Numbered from the stretch's first letter, positions 1-8,298 are shown. The stretch: DNA of 64,000 nucleotides from CBDDKS01 sp965230335 (GCA_965230335.1 CBDDKS010000001.1:36207-100206), one strand, 5' to 3'. The notes: generated by a model not told the origin, from the sequence alone. Program-made: numbers and translations.

Positions 1-27
1 AAGCTACAAATTAATTCCATAGACCCT

Positions 28-1209
28 ATGGCGCAAGAACTATTAAACGATACATACCAGACCTACAAACGTAAAGATAGGCTCACACTATATGAAAAAG
101 ATTTCATAGCTAAAGTAGAGTCAATATATGCGTCCCAAAAAGTATCTCCCAGAAAAAACGAGCTATATTCGCAGATTTACAAAATACTAAATCAGGCAGA
201 GCTATTGGAAGATCAACATCAGGTAATTTTGAAAGCAATCAGCGCTCTGGTTGATACTGAACCTGAAAAAGGATCGGTGATTGATAACTGGTTTATTGAA
301 ACCAGAAAAGTCCTGAACTCCTTTAAACGACTTGATTTTTCAAATCAACTTCCTATTCTGGATGTTAACAACAAGCATGATTTATTAAACTATTTTGGTT
401 TTGCTGTGAATTCATTAATTGAATCGGTGCAATATTCGATGCTCACCAGAAATGCTTTAAATGCTATTTCAGCATTTATTGGCGAAGCGATCATTGTCGT
501 TTGCAACCTGGAAGGAAAAGTTCGAACAATGAATGACCAGGGACTCAATTTGTTTGGAATCAATAAATTTCAAATTAACAAGACAAACCTTAAAGACTAT
601 TTGAACAGTTTTGATTCGCTTACAAAAAAAGTAGGTACCTCCAATTGGCAAGAATTTTCTATTAAAACAAACCAAGATACCCCTGTTTTGGTTGAAGCTT
701 TTGTTTTGAAAACTGAAGTCCAGGAACTTGAAACCAAGGAAATAGTGTTGATTATGCGATTAAAAAGAAGAGAAAGGCTCAAAGACAATTTTAAAACTCT
801 TGTAAATCTGGGGGTTTTAATTAACGATTTCTTTACACCAATTCTTAACCGTTATCCGGAAACGGAAATCAACGTTCATAACCAACTGAATCGCCACATC
901 AATGCTGACCCCAAAGACATCGAACGTATTTTTTTTCTACTTTGCAAGCTGTGCAAACTTGAAAATAACAAAGATGAAAAACCTGCTTTTTTTGTAATAG
1001 ATGTCAAGAAAGCAAGTTCAAAGTCCGTTCAATTCTTATGTCATGTAAAAAGTGCTCACTTTCCAAAAAATGAAACCGGGCACACCTCTTTTTTGGACCA
1101 AGAAGAATATCGAGAGTTATCTGTAATCGCACTTAAATATGATGGATTTCTAGAGTTGTTTTTCACTTCAAATGACTGCGGCCATTTTCAACTAGTACTT
1201 CATTGCTAA
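28..1209 (+). CDS. PAS-domain signalling protein, function unknown
   Basis: A 393-aa soluble protein. The first ~130 residues are helical with no recognisable family. Residues ~140-245 look like a PAS sensor domain: a segment about an internal image of the environment (AIIVVCNLEGKVRTMNDQG) is the usual PAS start, and the domain ends in a beta strand. The remaining ~145 residues do not show histidine-kinase H, N or G boxes, so this is not a complete sensor kinase; the end may be a degenerate kinase-like or dimerisation region. It is on the opposite strand to the large minus-strand element and may be host DNA or left-end cargo. ATG chosen because it follows directly on the window start without a better candidate; an earlier start outside the window cannot be excluded. 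Confidence 0.6.
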   Translation: MAQELLNDTYQTYKRKDRLTLYEKDFIAKVESIYASQKVSPRKNELYSQIYKILNQAELLEDQHQVILKAISALVDTEPEKGSVIDNWFIETRKVLNSFKRLDFSNQLPILDVNNKHDLLNYFGFAVNSLIESVQYSMLTRNALNAISAFIGEAIIVVCNLEGKVRTMNDQGLNLFGINKFQINKTNLKDYLNSFDSLTKKVGTSNWQEFSIKTNQDTPVLVEAFVLKTEVQELETKEIVLIMRLKRRERLKDNFKTLVNLGVLINDFFTPILNRYPETEINVHNQLNRHINADPKDIERIFFLLCKLCKLENNKDEKPAFFVIDVKKASSKSVQFLCHVKSAHFPKNETGHTSFLDQEEYRELSVIALKYDGFLELFFTSNDCGHFQLVLHC

Positions 1210-1337
1210 GCAATGATTTCACCTTCAAGATAAGCTAAAGTTATTCTCACAAGGAGCAAACATTGCCTACTTGGACTAATATTATTTTACCAAACTTTTT
1301 GCTCACCAAACGTATAAGCCAATCACTTTTTACTAAG

Positions 1338-1742
1338 ATGCCATACACTAAAACACCTGCTCATGGTTCTGAATTTGATTATGGATTTAAATTAACTTTT
1401 AAAAACTCCATAATTGAACTCGATTTTTCCACTAAGGTCATAACACAAGAGCTTATCAATGAAGCCTATGCCAGCATTTCTGATATAACAAAAGATGAAA
1501 AGCACCCTATTTTGATCGATATCAGCAGGAGTTTAGGAGCCAGTGATGAAACTTGCTATTACTGGCGCATTGAACATCAAAAAAGGGCTACTCCTGCACT
1601 CGCCTTTATATTGGCTAGTAAAACTAATTGGTTGTTCTATGATTTTTGGTTACTAAGTACGCAATCGAGTAAAATACCAACATATGCCTTTTCGTTACCG
1701 GAGAAAGAAAAAGCCCGAATGTGGTTGTATAAATTTGCTTAA
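1338..1742 (+). CDS. Small STAS/SpoIIAA-like (DUF7793-type) protein
   Basis: About 134 aa from ATG 1338. The pattern of a beta strand with a conserved aspartate and ISRS after PILID, followed by alternating helix and strand with LASKTNW, resembles the STAS/SpoIIAA-like small proteins common in Bacteroidota, often next to PAS sensor proteins as here. The reading frame stays open upstream to a TTG at 1263 which has an AAGGAG sequence 6 nt before it, so a 159-aa form is possible; I prefer 1338 because homologues of this type begin near this point. It lies 128 bp after the PAS gene and is probably cotranscribed. Role unknown; a partner-switching or binding role for the PAS protein is inference. 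Confidence 0.55.
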   Translation: MPYTKTPAHGSEFDYGFKLTFKNSIIELDFSTKVITQELINEAYASISDITKDEKHPILIDISRSLGASDETCYYWRIEHQKRATPALAFILASKTNWLFYDFWLLSTQSSKIPTYAFSLPEKEKARMWLYKFA

Positions 1743-1901
1743 GGAAAGTACCATTATTATCCCTCATTGTTTTTAAAAACTGGGCTGAAATCACAAATCC
1801 AATAGGATTCATAATTTTTAGTAGTAATACTCAACTCGGTCTTTTACCTGGATAGTTTTAGGGTTCGTATCAAATGGTGTTATTGCACATTAAGACAAAT
1901 T

Positions 1902-2450
1902 TCAACCTGTCAACCTAGCCGTTCCTTCATGTTCTTTAAAAAGCGAAGCAATTGTTCTTCCTCCTAAATCCTGAAAATGAGGTTTGTCTACGATACGCTT
2001 CCATCGACCGCCCCATTCAAGTCCTAAAGATTCACCAATTTGACCTATTCGTTCCCATTTAGGATTCTGCCAAATTGGTTTACCATTTTTAAATTCAACG
2101 ACATCTACTGCTATTCTGTAGTTATGTGCAGATTTCCCACATCGAGCATTAGTCACAATCTTGCCTTTTGTTGTCCTACCTTGTGCATAAAGGGCATTTT
2201 GCTCCTTGCAGTCGCGAAAGGCAGAAATCACTCTCAAGTCAATTCCTTCTTTCTTTGCCTTTGACAACAGTTTTACAACTTTCTTTCGAAATTTAGGCTC
2301 AAGAGTACCTAAAAGTCTTTCTGTTTTAGGATCAAATTTCTGATCTAATTTAATACGTACCAAAAGGAACGCAATACCACCAGTAACAATCACCAAGGAC
2401 AAACCTATAAAAACGTGTTGTTTCTTAACTTTCATCTTCTTCTTTGTCAC
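1902..2450 (-). CDS. Membrane-anchored M15 peptidoglycan endopeptidase (endolysin-like)
   Basis: 182 aa. An N-terminal membrane segment at residues ~13-32 is followed by an M15/VanY-type peptidase domain. Zinc ligands are visible: SAHNYRIAVD (His109, Asp116) and DKPHF (His158), with Glu145 in GLEWGGRW as the catalytic acid. The substrate expected for the family is the peptide stem of peptidoglycan (L-Ala-D-Glu or D-Ala-D-Ala bonds). It is the last gene of the structural operon, where a lysis enzyme is expected; the membrane anchor suggests that it may instead be virion-bound and act on entry. Its start overlaps the end of the preceding 50-aa gene; an alternative ATG is at 2435. Confidence 0.85.
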   Translation of the reverse strand: MTKKKMKVKKQHVFIGLSLVIVTGGIAFLLVRIKLDQKFDPKTERLLGTLEPKFRKKVVKLLSKAKKEGIDLRVISAFRDCKEQNALYAQGRTTKGKIVTNARCGKSAHNYRIAVDVVEFKNGKPIWQNPKWERIGQIGESLGLEWGGRWKRIVDKPHFQDLGGRTIASLFKEHEGTARLTG

Positions 2451-2577
2451 CTGAACAAGTGCAAGGTTTCTTTGCAGCTTTCAACGCTTGATACAAATTA
2501 ATTGAAGTATTTGCGATGTTGAGTACTAAAAAAACACTAAACAAAACCGGAACTAGTTTATTCTCTTTCATTTTCAT
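2425..2577 (-). CDS. 50-aa single-pass membrane protein (possible holin-like)
   Basis: A small gene I translated by hand: ATG at 2577, TAA at 2425, 50 codons. Residues ~8-26 are a hydrophobic span (VPVLFSVFLVLNIA), followed by a short tail with a CxC motif and an acidic end. It overlaps the endopeptidase start by 26 nt, suggesting translational coupling. A small membrane protein directly before a peptidoglycan hydrolase is the position of a holin, but it might equally be another minor virion membrane protein. An alternative ATG lies two codons downstream (2571). Confidence 0.6.
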   Translation of the reverse strand: MKMKENKLVPVLFSVFLVLNIANTSINLYQALKAAKKPCTCSGDKEEDES

Positions 2578-2585
2578 CGTTTACA

Positions 2586-3011
2586 TTATTCACTGTTAAC
2601 CGGAGCGCCATACTCAATAGGCCACATAGCAATATATGGTTTGGGATTCATCAATAATTCATCTGTAGTTGTCAAAAATTCTCCTTCCAGGAATATAATT
2701 CCATCGTTGTTAATTGCATAGAAAAATGTCTGGCCTTCAAATGACGTAAGCGTACCGGCTAAAGCTCCGATTGATGAATTGAGTGGCTTCGGGAAATTGA
2801 TCACATTAGCTTTTAACAGCCCCGTACCTGCTGTTAATTTCAAACGAATATCTTTAGTAAGTACCAGGTTTCCATTTGCTGTTGCATAGGTGTTTCGATT
2901 AGGGGTATGGTAGACTATAGTATTTATCTGCGCGGGTACAATTTCATATAATTGTTCATTATTAATAAAATTCGTCGTACTTAAGTCGCTATTATATCCA
3001 CCCCCATTCAT
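2586..3011 (-). CDS. Beta-rich structural protein candidate, 141 aa
   Basis: Start at ATG 3011 (MNGGGYNSD) is preferred because the frame upstream overlaps the preceding gene and reads as basic low-quality sequence; an ATG at 3071 also exists. No membrane segment. The protein is rich in beta-forming and Asn/Thr/Gly residues and resembles minor capsid, spike or fibre proteins in composition. I recognise no family. It lies in the late operon between two membrane-protein genes, with 8 bp to the 50-aa gene downstream. Confidence 0.6.
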   Translation of the reverse strand: MNGGGYNSDLSTTNFINNEQLYEIVPAQINTIVYHTPNRNTYATANGNLVLTKDIRLKLTAGTGLLKANVINFPKPLNSSIGALAGTLTSFEGQTFFYAINNDGIIFLEGEFLTTTDELLMNPKPYIAMWPIEYGAPVNSE

Positions 3012-3024
3012 TTGTTTATGTTTT

Positions 3025-3228
3025 TTATGCTTTGACAATCTCAGAATTTTTGACCATACCTCTGATCGCAAAAACCATTACTGTAATTGCTGTCGCCGTA
3101 ATAAACAAAGTTCCCGCGGTTTTTATCAGCGTTTGATTTGTCATAGTAAGCGTTATATCCGTTTTCAAGCCTTCATCATCAACCAAATTATCCAATAGGC
3201 TTTTAACTTTATTTTTCGATTCTGACAT
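3025..3228 (-). CDS. Small single-pass membrane protein, 67 aa
   Basis: Soluble N-terminus of ~32 residues, then one hydrophobic segment (TLIKTAGTLFITATAITVMVFAI) and a short basic tail. No known family. Size, single span and tight spacing to both neighbours (10 bp upstream, 13 bp downstream) match the other minor membrane proteins of this operon. Confidence 0.65.
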   Translation of the reverse strand: MSESKNKVKSLLDNLVDDEGLKTDITLTMTNQTLIKTAGTLFITATAITVMVFAIRGMVKNSEIVKA

Positions 3229-3238
3229 ATCTCAATTA

Positions 3239-3646
3239 TTACGTTTTTACATTTATCGTGTTAAGTTTTTGCATATCAGTTAACTCAAAAGTTGATCGTC
3301 CTAAAACTTTTTTAACTGCGCGCTCCACAAATTCTCCATATTTGCCATCGATACCATCTTTGTTAGGCCCAAAATCCCCTATATCCATACCTATAGACTT
3401 CAATTTCTGTTGTAATTTTTTAACATTATTCCCACAACTACCTCGTTTTAATGGGTATGAATCTCCATGCTTGCAAAAACCAGAAGAAGATGATGATGCA
3501 AAACCAAAACTTCCGAATTTCTTTTTCATTCGTTGTTTGCGAATTGCCAGGACACCAGCAACTAATGCGCCGGCAAAGAAAATGCCTGCTGCAATGTAAA
3601 ATTTGTTATTATCGATATCGAAGGTACTTTTTGATTTACTTTTCAT
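3239..3646 (-). CDS. Membrane-anchored peptidoglycan-binding protein (PG_binding_1-like)
   Basis: 135 aa. An N-terminal span at residues ~13-34 (FYIAAGIFFAGALVAGVLAI) precedes a basic linker and a C-terminal domain with the PG_binding_1 pattern: VKKLQQKLKSIG, then GPNKDGIDGKYGEFVERAVKKVLG, i.e. the repeated helix with the central D-G-x-(Y/F)-G turn. The domain binds cell-wall peptidoglycan. In a virion it would help the particle or its membrane to meet the wall; in a cellular machine it would anchor it. Part of the late operon. Confidence 0.75.
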   Translation of the reverse strand: MKSKSKSTFDIDNNKFYIAAGIFFAGALVAGVLAIRKQRMKKKFGSFGFASSSSSGFCKHGDSYPLKRGSCGNNVKKLQQKLKSIGMDIGDFGPNKDGIDGKYGEFVERAVKKVLGRSTFELTDMQKLNTINVKT

Positions 3647-3648
3647 GA

Positions 3649-4044
3649 CTACTTAATTTTTATTGCATCTTCTCGCACATAACCTACATGGCTTGAATCG
3701 GTAAGCTTAATCTTATACCACGAGAAACCGTCTTTGCCATTTACCTTTTCAATTATAGTTCCAACAGGGTTTGAACTAGCTTTGCGAATAATATTATCCG
3801 TATTATCAAAAAATCCTTTGTTATCAATATTGGGAGTACTCCGAATATTCACGTAACCTTCATCTCCCGTATAAACCTTCCTCTCAACTAGTTTTTTGTC
3901 CTCAGCCTCTTTTGTCTTACTTTTGGTTGTTTTGTACTTTTGTGCTTTCAAATACTTCACTATTCCAAAAGCACCCCCTATTGTCGCTATTAGTGAAATT
4001 CCTCCAATAAGTAATTGTTTCTTTGTTTTTGGGTGCATCTTCAT
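3649..4044 (-). CDS. Membrane-anchored bacterial SH3-domain protein
   Basis: 131 aa. N-terminal span at ~11-29 (LIGGISLIATIGGAFGIV), a Lys/Glu-rich linker, then a C-terminal domain with the SH3b pattern: VNIRSTPN near the start and FSWYKIKLTDSSHVGYVREDAIKI at the end. SH3b domains bind cell-wall peptides. It follows the same architecture as the peptidoglycan-binding protein next to it (span, linker, wall-binding domain), 2 bp away, so the two are likely to act in the same compartment. Confidence 0.78.
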   Translation of the reverse strand: MKMHPKTKKQLLIGGISLIATIGGAFGIVKYLKAQKYKTTKSKTKEAEDKKLVERKVYTGDEGYVNIRSTPNIDNKGFFDNTDNIIRKASSNPVGTIIEKVNGKDGFSWYKIKLTDSSHVGYVREDAIKIK

Positions 4045-4045
4045 A

Positions 4046-4522
4046 TTAGGAATGCGTTTTTAAAATATCTTTGATTCTTTCGACTTCTGCTGCATCAGCT
4101 AAGTGATAGGCAACAAATTCTGCCAGGCTTTGTTCTTTTCTAATAGCAAACATTTTAGAAATAAATGATAGATTATGCGCATTTCCAGCTTCTTCCAGCG
4201 CAGCATAAAAAGCGCCCTCATCATCATTAATAAAACCTCCTGCATCATACAATTGATCTGCTAATTCTTTGGCTCGATGAGCAGAAATTGTAACCTTGGT
4301 GGGGTTATAGAAGCTTGGATCAAACCCTTTATAATTCATAATACCTAATGCCTTTTTGTCTTTGTTGCACTTTTTGAAACCTGTCATGCATAAGGCTGGT
4401 TTTACAATCGCAAAGTATGTTACAGCCAATCCAGAAATTACCAGGCCTCCTATTATGTAGGGTATTATTTTGTTTTGAGCTAAGTCCTCAACCGCCTTTG
4501 AAGCTACAACTGCCTGCATCAT
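4046..4522 (-). CDS. Membrane protein with C-terminal helical domain, 158 aa
   Basis: A single span lies at residues ~19-42 (YIIGGLVISGLAVTYFAIV). The C-terminal ~85 residues form a regular helical domain with an A-x-L-x-D-A-G-G-F-x-x-D-E pattern. This is reminiscent of the annexin-like helical repeats seen in some Bacteroidota peptidoglycan-associated proteins, but the match is by eye and weak. The start overlaps the stop of the 67-aa gene upstream by 4 nt. Confidence 0.6.
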   Translation of the reverse strand: MMQAVVASKAVEDLAQNKIIPYIIGGLVISGLAVTYFAIVKPALCMTGFKKCNKDKKALGIMNYKGFDPSFYNPTKVTISAHRAKELADQLYDAGGFINDDEGAFYAALEEAGNAHNLSFISKMFAIRKEQSLAEFVAYHLADAAEVERIKDILKTHS

Positions 4523-4722
4523 CGTTCTTCCATTTTATTACTTCCTAAAACTTGATCTACTTTATTTTTGACTCGATCTTTTGTCACTCCTAAGGCAGAA
4601 AATTCTCTTTCAAGACGCTTTGACATCGTTTCTTGTTTTTTCTGGGCTTTCTTTTTATCGTAATGCATATAAAACATGCGCCCCATCCAAAAACCAATCG
4701 CTAATGTTGCTACAGTTCTCAT
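4519..4722 (-). CDS. Small membrane protein, 67 aa
   Basis: A hydrophobic N-terminus (MRTVATLAIGFWMGRMFYMHY) is followed by a charged, probably coiled-coil tail (KKKAQKKQETMSKRLEREF). It overlaps both neighbours by 4 nt (ATGA junctions), so the three genes 4719-5219, 4519-4722 and 4046-4522 are translationally coupled. No family recognised. Confidence 0.6.
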   Translation of the reverse strand: MRTVATLAIGFWMGRMFYMHYDKKKAQKKQETMSKRLEREFSALGVTKDRVKNKVDQVLGSNKMEER

Positions 4723-5219
4723 TTATCTTCTGTTTTAATATAGTTATTAGAGTTTACACCAATTGTTTCTAGCCATTTTGAAACATTAAAATTGGGAGTC
4801 TCATTGCCTTTTAATGCTGGGACTTGGTTAAGTCCCATGACCTTAATATTGGGAAATCGTAGCAGGTGATATTTAACATATATTGCCAAAGTATCCTTTT
4901 GCTCATTAGTCCTGGTGTCCCACAGTTTCTTTCCATCTTTAGTTACACCACCTGCATACGCAACAATTTTTGGTTGTCCTTCCAGTCGTTCAGTCCCCTC
5001 TCTTATTCCCCATAAATCTACATCCGTCATATTGGATTCGGGTATTATCGTTACTAACTCACCATTTAATGTAACAAGGTCATCTATTCGTGGCCGATTT
5101 AGGGCCAAACCACCCAAATGTTTTGGAGACGTATGTTGCGCTACAATGTCATCCTTTGTCACATCTTCACCTCCAGGTGTTCCGGTATCTGTTATCAATA
5201 AGTAATCTATAGTTTTCAT
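4719..5219 (-). CDS. Pseudo-amidase: T7-lysozyme/Amidase_2 fold without zinc ligands
   Basis: 166 aa. The overall pattern follows the N-acetylmuramoyl-L-alanine amidase (Amidase_2) proteins common in Bacteroidota phages: IDYLLITDTGTP near the start where the family has a I-H-C-T-A-T-P motif, a TKDDI..QHTSPK segment, IVAYAGGVTKDGK, DTRTNEQ, and a final NIKVMGLNQ...NFNVSKWL where the family has G-H-N...C-P-S-F-D-V. The family zinc ligands appear lost: the first His is Thr10, the His of G-H-N is Leu130, and the Cys before P-S-F is Thr141. I infer a catalytically dead, possibly wall-binding or structural, derivative. Sits between the propeller-bearing protein and the wall-binding proteins. Confidence 0.7.
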   Translation of the reverse strand: MKTIDYLLITDTGTPGGEDVTKDDIVAQHTSPKHLGGLALNRPRIDDLVTLNGELVTIIPESNMTDVDLWGIREGTERLEGQPKIVAYAGGVTKDGKKLWDTRTNEQKDTLAIYVKYHLLRFPNIKVMGLNQVPALKGNETPNFNVSKWLETIGVNSNNYIKTEDK

Positions 5220-5221
5220 CT

Positions 5222-7075
5222 TTAAGCTATTTTTTGATTAAACACGCTTTGCAAGGTATTCTTAACTTTGTACTGCCTGAAATACACCAAAATGCTAATG
5301 GTTTGTCCTGGTGCGATGTCAAAAAGCCAACTGGTATTGCCGTCAATGGCTGTACCCTCTAAATCCATAAATTCAGATACATTCAGGAAATTTCGCGGAC
5401 TACGATAGCTTTCGTGAGAGAGAGATTGAGAAACGACAGTCCCTGTCTGACTTTCCTCTCGATGTGTTAATGAGCAAAATCGTTCACTGCCACTTAGCAC
5501 CCATTTGGTATGCTTGATAATGATAGGGTTATGAATAAAGTCTTCTACATCTCTTTGGTAATTTTCGCTTACAATAACACCACTGCTATTGGCAGTATAA
5601 CCAAGCAGATTTAATGTGGCTTGAGTAGTATCTGTTGTCCACAGTTGGTTTCCTTTCTGATCTATGGCAAAACCAATATTGATTGTACCTTTACTTATTG
5701 TCGCTCTAATCTGCTTATCTGGTGAAATTATTGTAAAGGTGTTATCAATTCGATTGGCCACATATAAATAATTATTGATGGAATTAAACACACTTTTATA
5801 GGGTTTAGCCCCTGTGTCAATAGGCGGTAAGAGCTGATAATTAACGGCATCTATTGGATACACTTGATTGCTGTTTGTTGCCACAACAAATAGTTCGTTG
5901 TTAACAGGATGATAACTAACCGAAATAGGTTTAGAACCAACACTATTTATAGTTGTAATAAATTGATTTTGTTGATCAAAAACACTTACTGAATCATCTT
6001 CTGAATTGGCAATAAAGACATCTCCGTTGTCTGCATTGACTCCAATACCTACTGGAGCGTTTCCGACTAACAAATTGGCTATAACTTGTTCGGATTCAGT
6101 GTCTATCACCGAAACATTGTTATCTATTAAATTGGTGATGTATAACTGTTGATTGGTATTGTTGTAAACAATATCGAGGGGGCGTTTTCCAACTAAAATT
6201 TCATTAACCACATGGTATGAAAGATCAATTACAGAAACCGTATTAGCAACTGAACCAATCACATAAACTGTCCCATATTTAATGGAACTACTGTTTGTAT
6301 TAACAGCCAGTGCAACTGGAGAATTTAAACCTGATGCTGCGTTTGGTTCCAATTCTATCAACCGAACAATCCGTCCAAATCGATCAAAAACTGAGATGTT
6401 GTTAGATAATTGGTTGGCTACATATACCAGGTTATTCACGGGGTTTACAAGAACACCTTGTGGATGAACACCTGTGTTATTTGAAGCGGATACACTTACT
6501 TCTCTAATCAATTCTAAAAGTTCTACTTCGTCTGGATTGGGTTCACTGACAGGCATGGAGCTATTACCTCCCCACAAGGTTACTGTGCGCGACCGGGAGG
6601 AAGTATTCGTAATGGAGACCTGAAACTTATTGAAAGAATTAAGTAACCATTCATAAAATGCATCATATTCCTTCGGCTCGTCTAAATGTTGCTTTTCAAT
6701 AATTTGAGGAAACGCTTGTTTGGCCATCGCTTCGCCAACTTTATCCATTCTAAGCAACTGGGCTCTTCGTTGCTTTTTAATAGCAATATCGTTCGCTACA
6801 TCAACGACACCTTGTGTTGTCCCCCACCTTTTAAGGCCTGACTCATAACTGCTTTGATCGAAAATATTTGAACGTTTTAATGCTGCCTCAATCATTTTAT
6901 TGGATTGCACGAAATAATCATCTGCTTGATCTTTTGTAACACTTTCTGAAATATCCTGAGGAGTATTTAACGTAATGTCAACTTGTTTTGAAGATCTCTT
7001 TCGAACACACCAAAGCACACCTGCACCAGTAACGAGCAAAGCAGAAATCAAACCGATATGCTTAATCTTTATCAT
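5222..7075 (-). CDS. Capsid-like domain protein with inserted YVTN beta-propeller (vertex/spike candidate)
   Basis: 617 aa. Residues ~6-24 are a membrane span; 40-145 are helical; 150-172 (VSITNTSS...VTLWGG) resemble residues 75-97 of the 285-aa capsid candidate (VVTNTSG...AILFGG). Residues ~205-495 are seven YVTN-type beta-propeller blades (repeated YVAN/ISVFD units). After the propeller, residues 498-606 again follow the capsid candidate residues 105-212: VIV-x13-N-P-I-(I/M)-I, a Y-x-x-P-R-N-x5-(E/N)-F motif and a last strand, with closely similar spacing. The simplest reading is that a propeller was inserted in a loop of the capsid-type domain. Propellers bind ligands or receptors, so a vertex or receptor-binding role is inferred. 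Overlaps the HExxH gene upstream by 4 nt. Confidence 0.7.
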   Translation of the reverse strand: MIKIKHIGLISALLVTGAGVLWCVRKRSSKQVDITLNTPQDISESVTKDQADDYFVQSNKMIEAALKRSNIFDQSSYESGLKRWGTTQGVVDVANDIAIKKQRRAQLLRMDKVGEAMAKQAFPQIIEKQHLDEPKEYDAFYEWLLNSFNKFQVSITNTSSRSRTVTLWGGNSSMPVSEPNPDEVELLELIREVSVSASNNTGVHPQGVLVNPVNNLVYVANQLSNNISVFDRFGRIVRLIELEPNAASGLNSPVALAVNTNSSSIKYGTVYVIGSVANTVSVIDLSYHVVNEILVGKRPLDIVYNNTNQQLYITNLIDNNVSVIDTESEQVIANLLVGNAPVGIGVNADNGDVFIANSEDDSVSVFDQQNQFITTINSVGSKPISVSYHPVNNELFVVATNSNQVYPIDAVNYQLLPPIDTGAKPYKSVFNSINNYLYVANRIDNTFTIISPDKQIRATISKGTINIGFAIDQKGNQLWTTDTTQATLNLLGYTANSSGVIVSENYQRDVEDFIHNPIIIKHTKWVLSGSERFCSLTHREESQTGTVVSQSLSHESYRSPRNFLNVSEFMDLEGTAIDGNTSWLFDIAPGQTISILVYFRQYKVKNTLQSVFNQKIA

Positions 7076-7863
7076 GCTGCTTTTTTTAGTTGCCTTTCTT
7101 TTTTGTGATCCTTAATAAATTCGATTACTCGTTCTGTTCTTTTCATTTGTTCTAGTCCAACAGTTTGCGGATACATACCAAATATTTTGGTCAGTGCATA
7201 AACTGCTTCAATGGAAGGGTAAGCCAAATCAAGGTAAATTTTCAAGGCTGATAAATCTGCTCTAATTTGATCTCTTGTAGGAACTTGAAAATGCATTCGC
7301 TCATGCAACAGAACGAACATGCGTATGGGAATGGTAAATCGACGAAAAAAACTCTGGGCGATTTGAATTCGCCCTGTTACTCTATGTATTCTGGCCGGAG
7401 TTTCTTTTACCGAGCCAAATTGATCACGGATTACCGGTACATAATGAATTAAAAACTGACTATCTGGAGAGTCATAATACCCTCCATCGATATAACCTGC
7501 TTTCTGAGCAAAATCTTCTGCAAATTTTATAAAATCATGTACTTGTGGTTCTGCCCATAATTCACTTTGATCTAATTCTTCTAAGGCAATGTCATGAACC
7601 TTAAATCCATAATCGCTATTGGTTTCCTTATTGTATATTTCGATTGTAAATCTTTCAGGTGAAATTGGAAAGTTTAATGTGATTTCTCGAACAAAGTTCG
7701 ATTGACCATCATTTTGCTCAGAGAATGGAACTTTCCTTCTCAAATAATCAGTATTGGGTCGAGTTGAATCATAAGCGATTACACCAAGCGTTAGTGGTAT
7801 AAAGGCATGAATGCGCATACGTAAACTAAAAGGCTTATTATGTGATGGAATTGGGATTATCAT
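7072..7863 (-). CDS. HExxH metallopeptidase-like protein
   Basis: 263 aa without a clear membrane segment. The first ~100 residues are beta-rich. A zincin-like motif HERMH is at 187-191, followed by an aspartate-containing segment RADLSALKIYLD (Asp203) that could supply a third ligand, as in some gluzincin/aspzincin variants. No family assigned with certainty. In the structural operon such a protein may process virion proteins during maturation or cut cell-surface polymers; both are inferences. It overlaps both neighbours by 4 nt. Confidence 0.6.
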   Translation of the reverse strand: MIIPIPSHNKPFSLRMRIHAFIPLTLGVIAYDSTRPNTDYLRRKVPFSEQNDGQSNFVREITLNFPISPERFTIEIYNKETNSDYGFKVHDIALEELDQSELWAEPQVHDFIKFAEDFAQKAGYIDGGYYDSPDSQFLIHYVPVIRDQFGSVKETPARIHRVTGRIQIAQSFFRRFTIPIRMFVLLHERMHFQVPTRDQIRADLSALKIYLDLAYPSIEAVYALTKIFGMYPQTVGLEQMKRTERVIEFIKDHKKERQLKKAA

Positions 7864-8288
7864 GATTGATTACTGCTAATTTGAGTGTTTTTCATTTTTC
7901 TTTTCGTATAGATTAAACCGCCAATGATCAAGACTGAAATGCCTCCTATTATCAAAATGCCCGTTGTTAGGGATTTTTTATCCGATTCAGCTTTCTGTCC
8001 CATACTAAGCTCAAAGTCAGATGACATTTGATCATCAGAACCTTTAAATAAACTCACAACATTAGTTACTGTTCCGAGTATGCCTTCAGCACCACCGGCA
8101 TCTTGAAAACCTTGACCAAGTTTACCGAAGAATGCTCTTCTTTTCTCTTTAGCCGCTGCTGTCTCTTCTTCCGTTTTTTTCGGCCTTTTGTTTTTTCTGT
8201 TTTTACCCAAGCCGAAAATTTCATCATAGTCATTGTCGTTTGCCTTGGATGCCCTTTGTGCGATATAAACTTGTTCTGGCCAATTCAT
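7860..8288 (-). CDS. C-tail-anchored structural protein candidate, 142 aa
   Basis: The N-terminus carries the motif NDYDEIFGLGKNRKNKR, followed by a strongly basic/acidic linker, a glycine-rich patch, and a C-terminal membrane span (TGILIIGGISVLIIGGLIYT) with a basic end. The acid-Tyr-Asp then Lys/Arg pattern is shared with the products of 8547-9188 and 9207-9623, which have the same topology. I infer a family of membrane-to-shell linkers. Confidence 0.65.
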   Translation of the reverse strand: MNWPEQVYIAQRASKANDNDYDEIFGLGKNRKNKRPKKTEEETAAAKEKRRAFFGKLGQGFQDAGGAEGILGTVTNVVSLFKGSDDQMSSDFELSMGQKAESDKKSLTTGILIIGGISVLIIGGLIYTKRKMKNTQISSNQS

Positions 8289-8298
8289 TTTCTTCTAT

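Noticed and set aside
1743..1901. Possible left attachment site matching the tRNA-Arg 3' end
   Set aside because: No copy of the tRNA 3' segment was found here or anywhere else in the window by eye.
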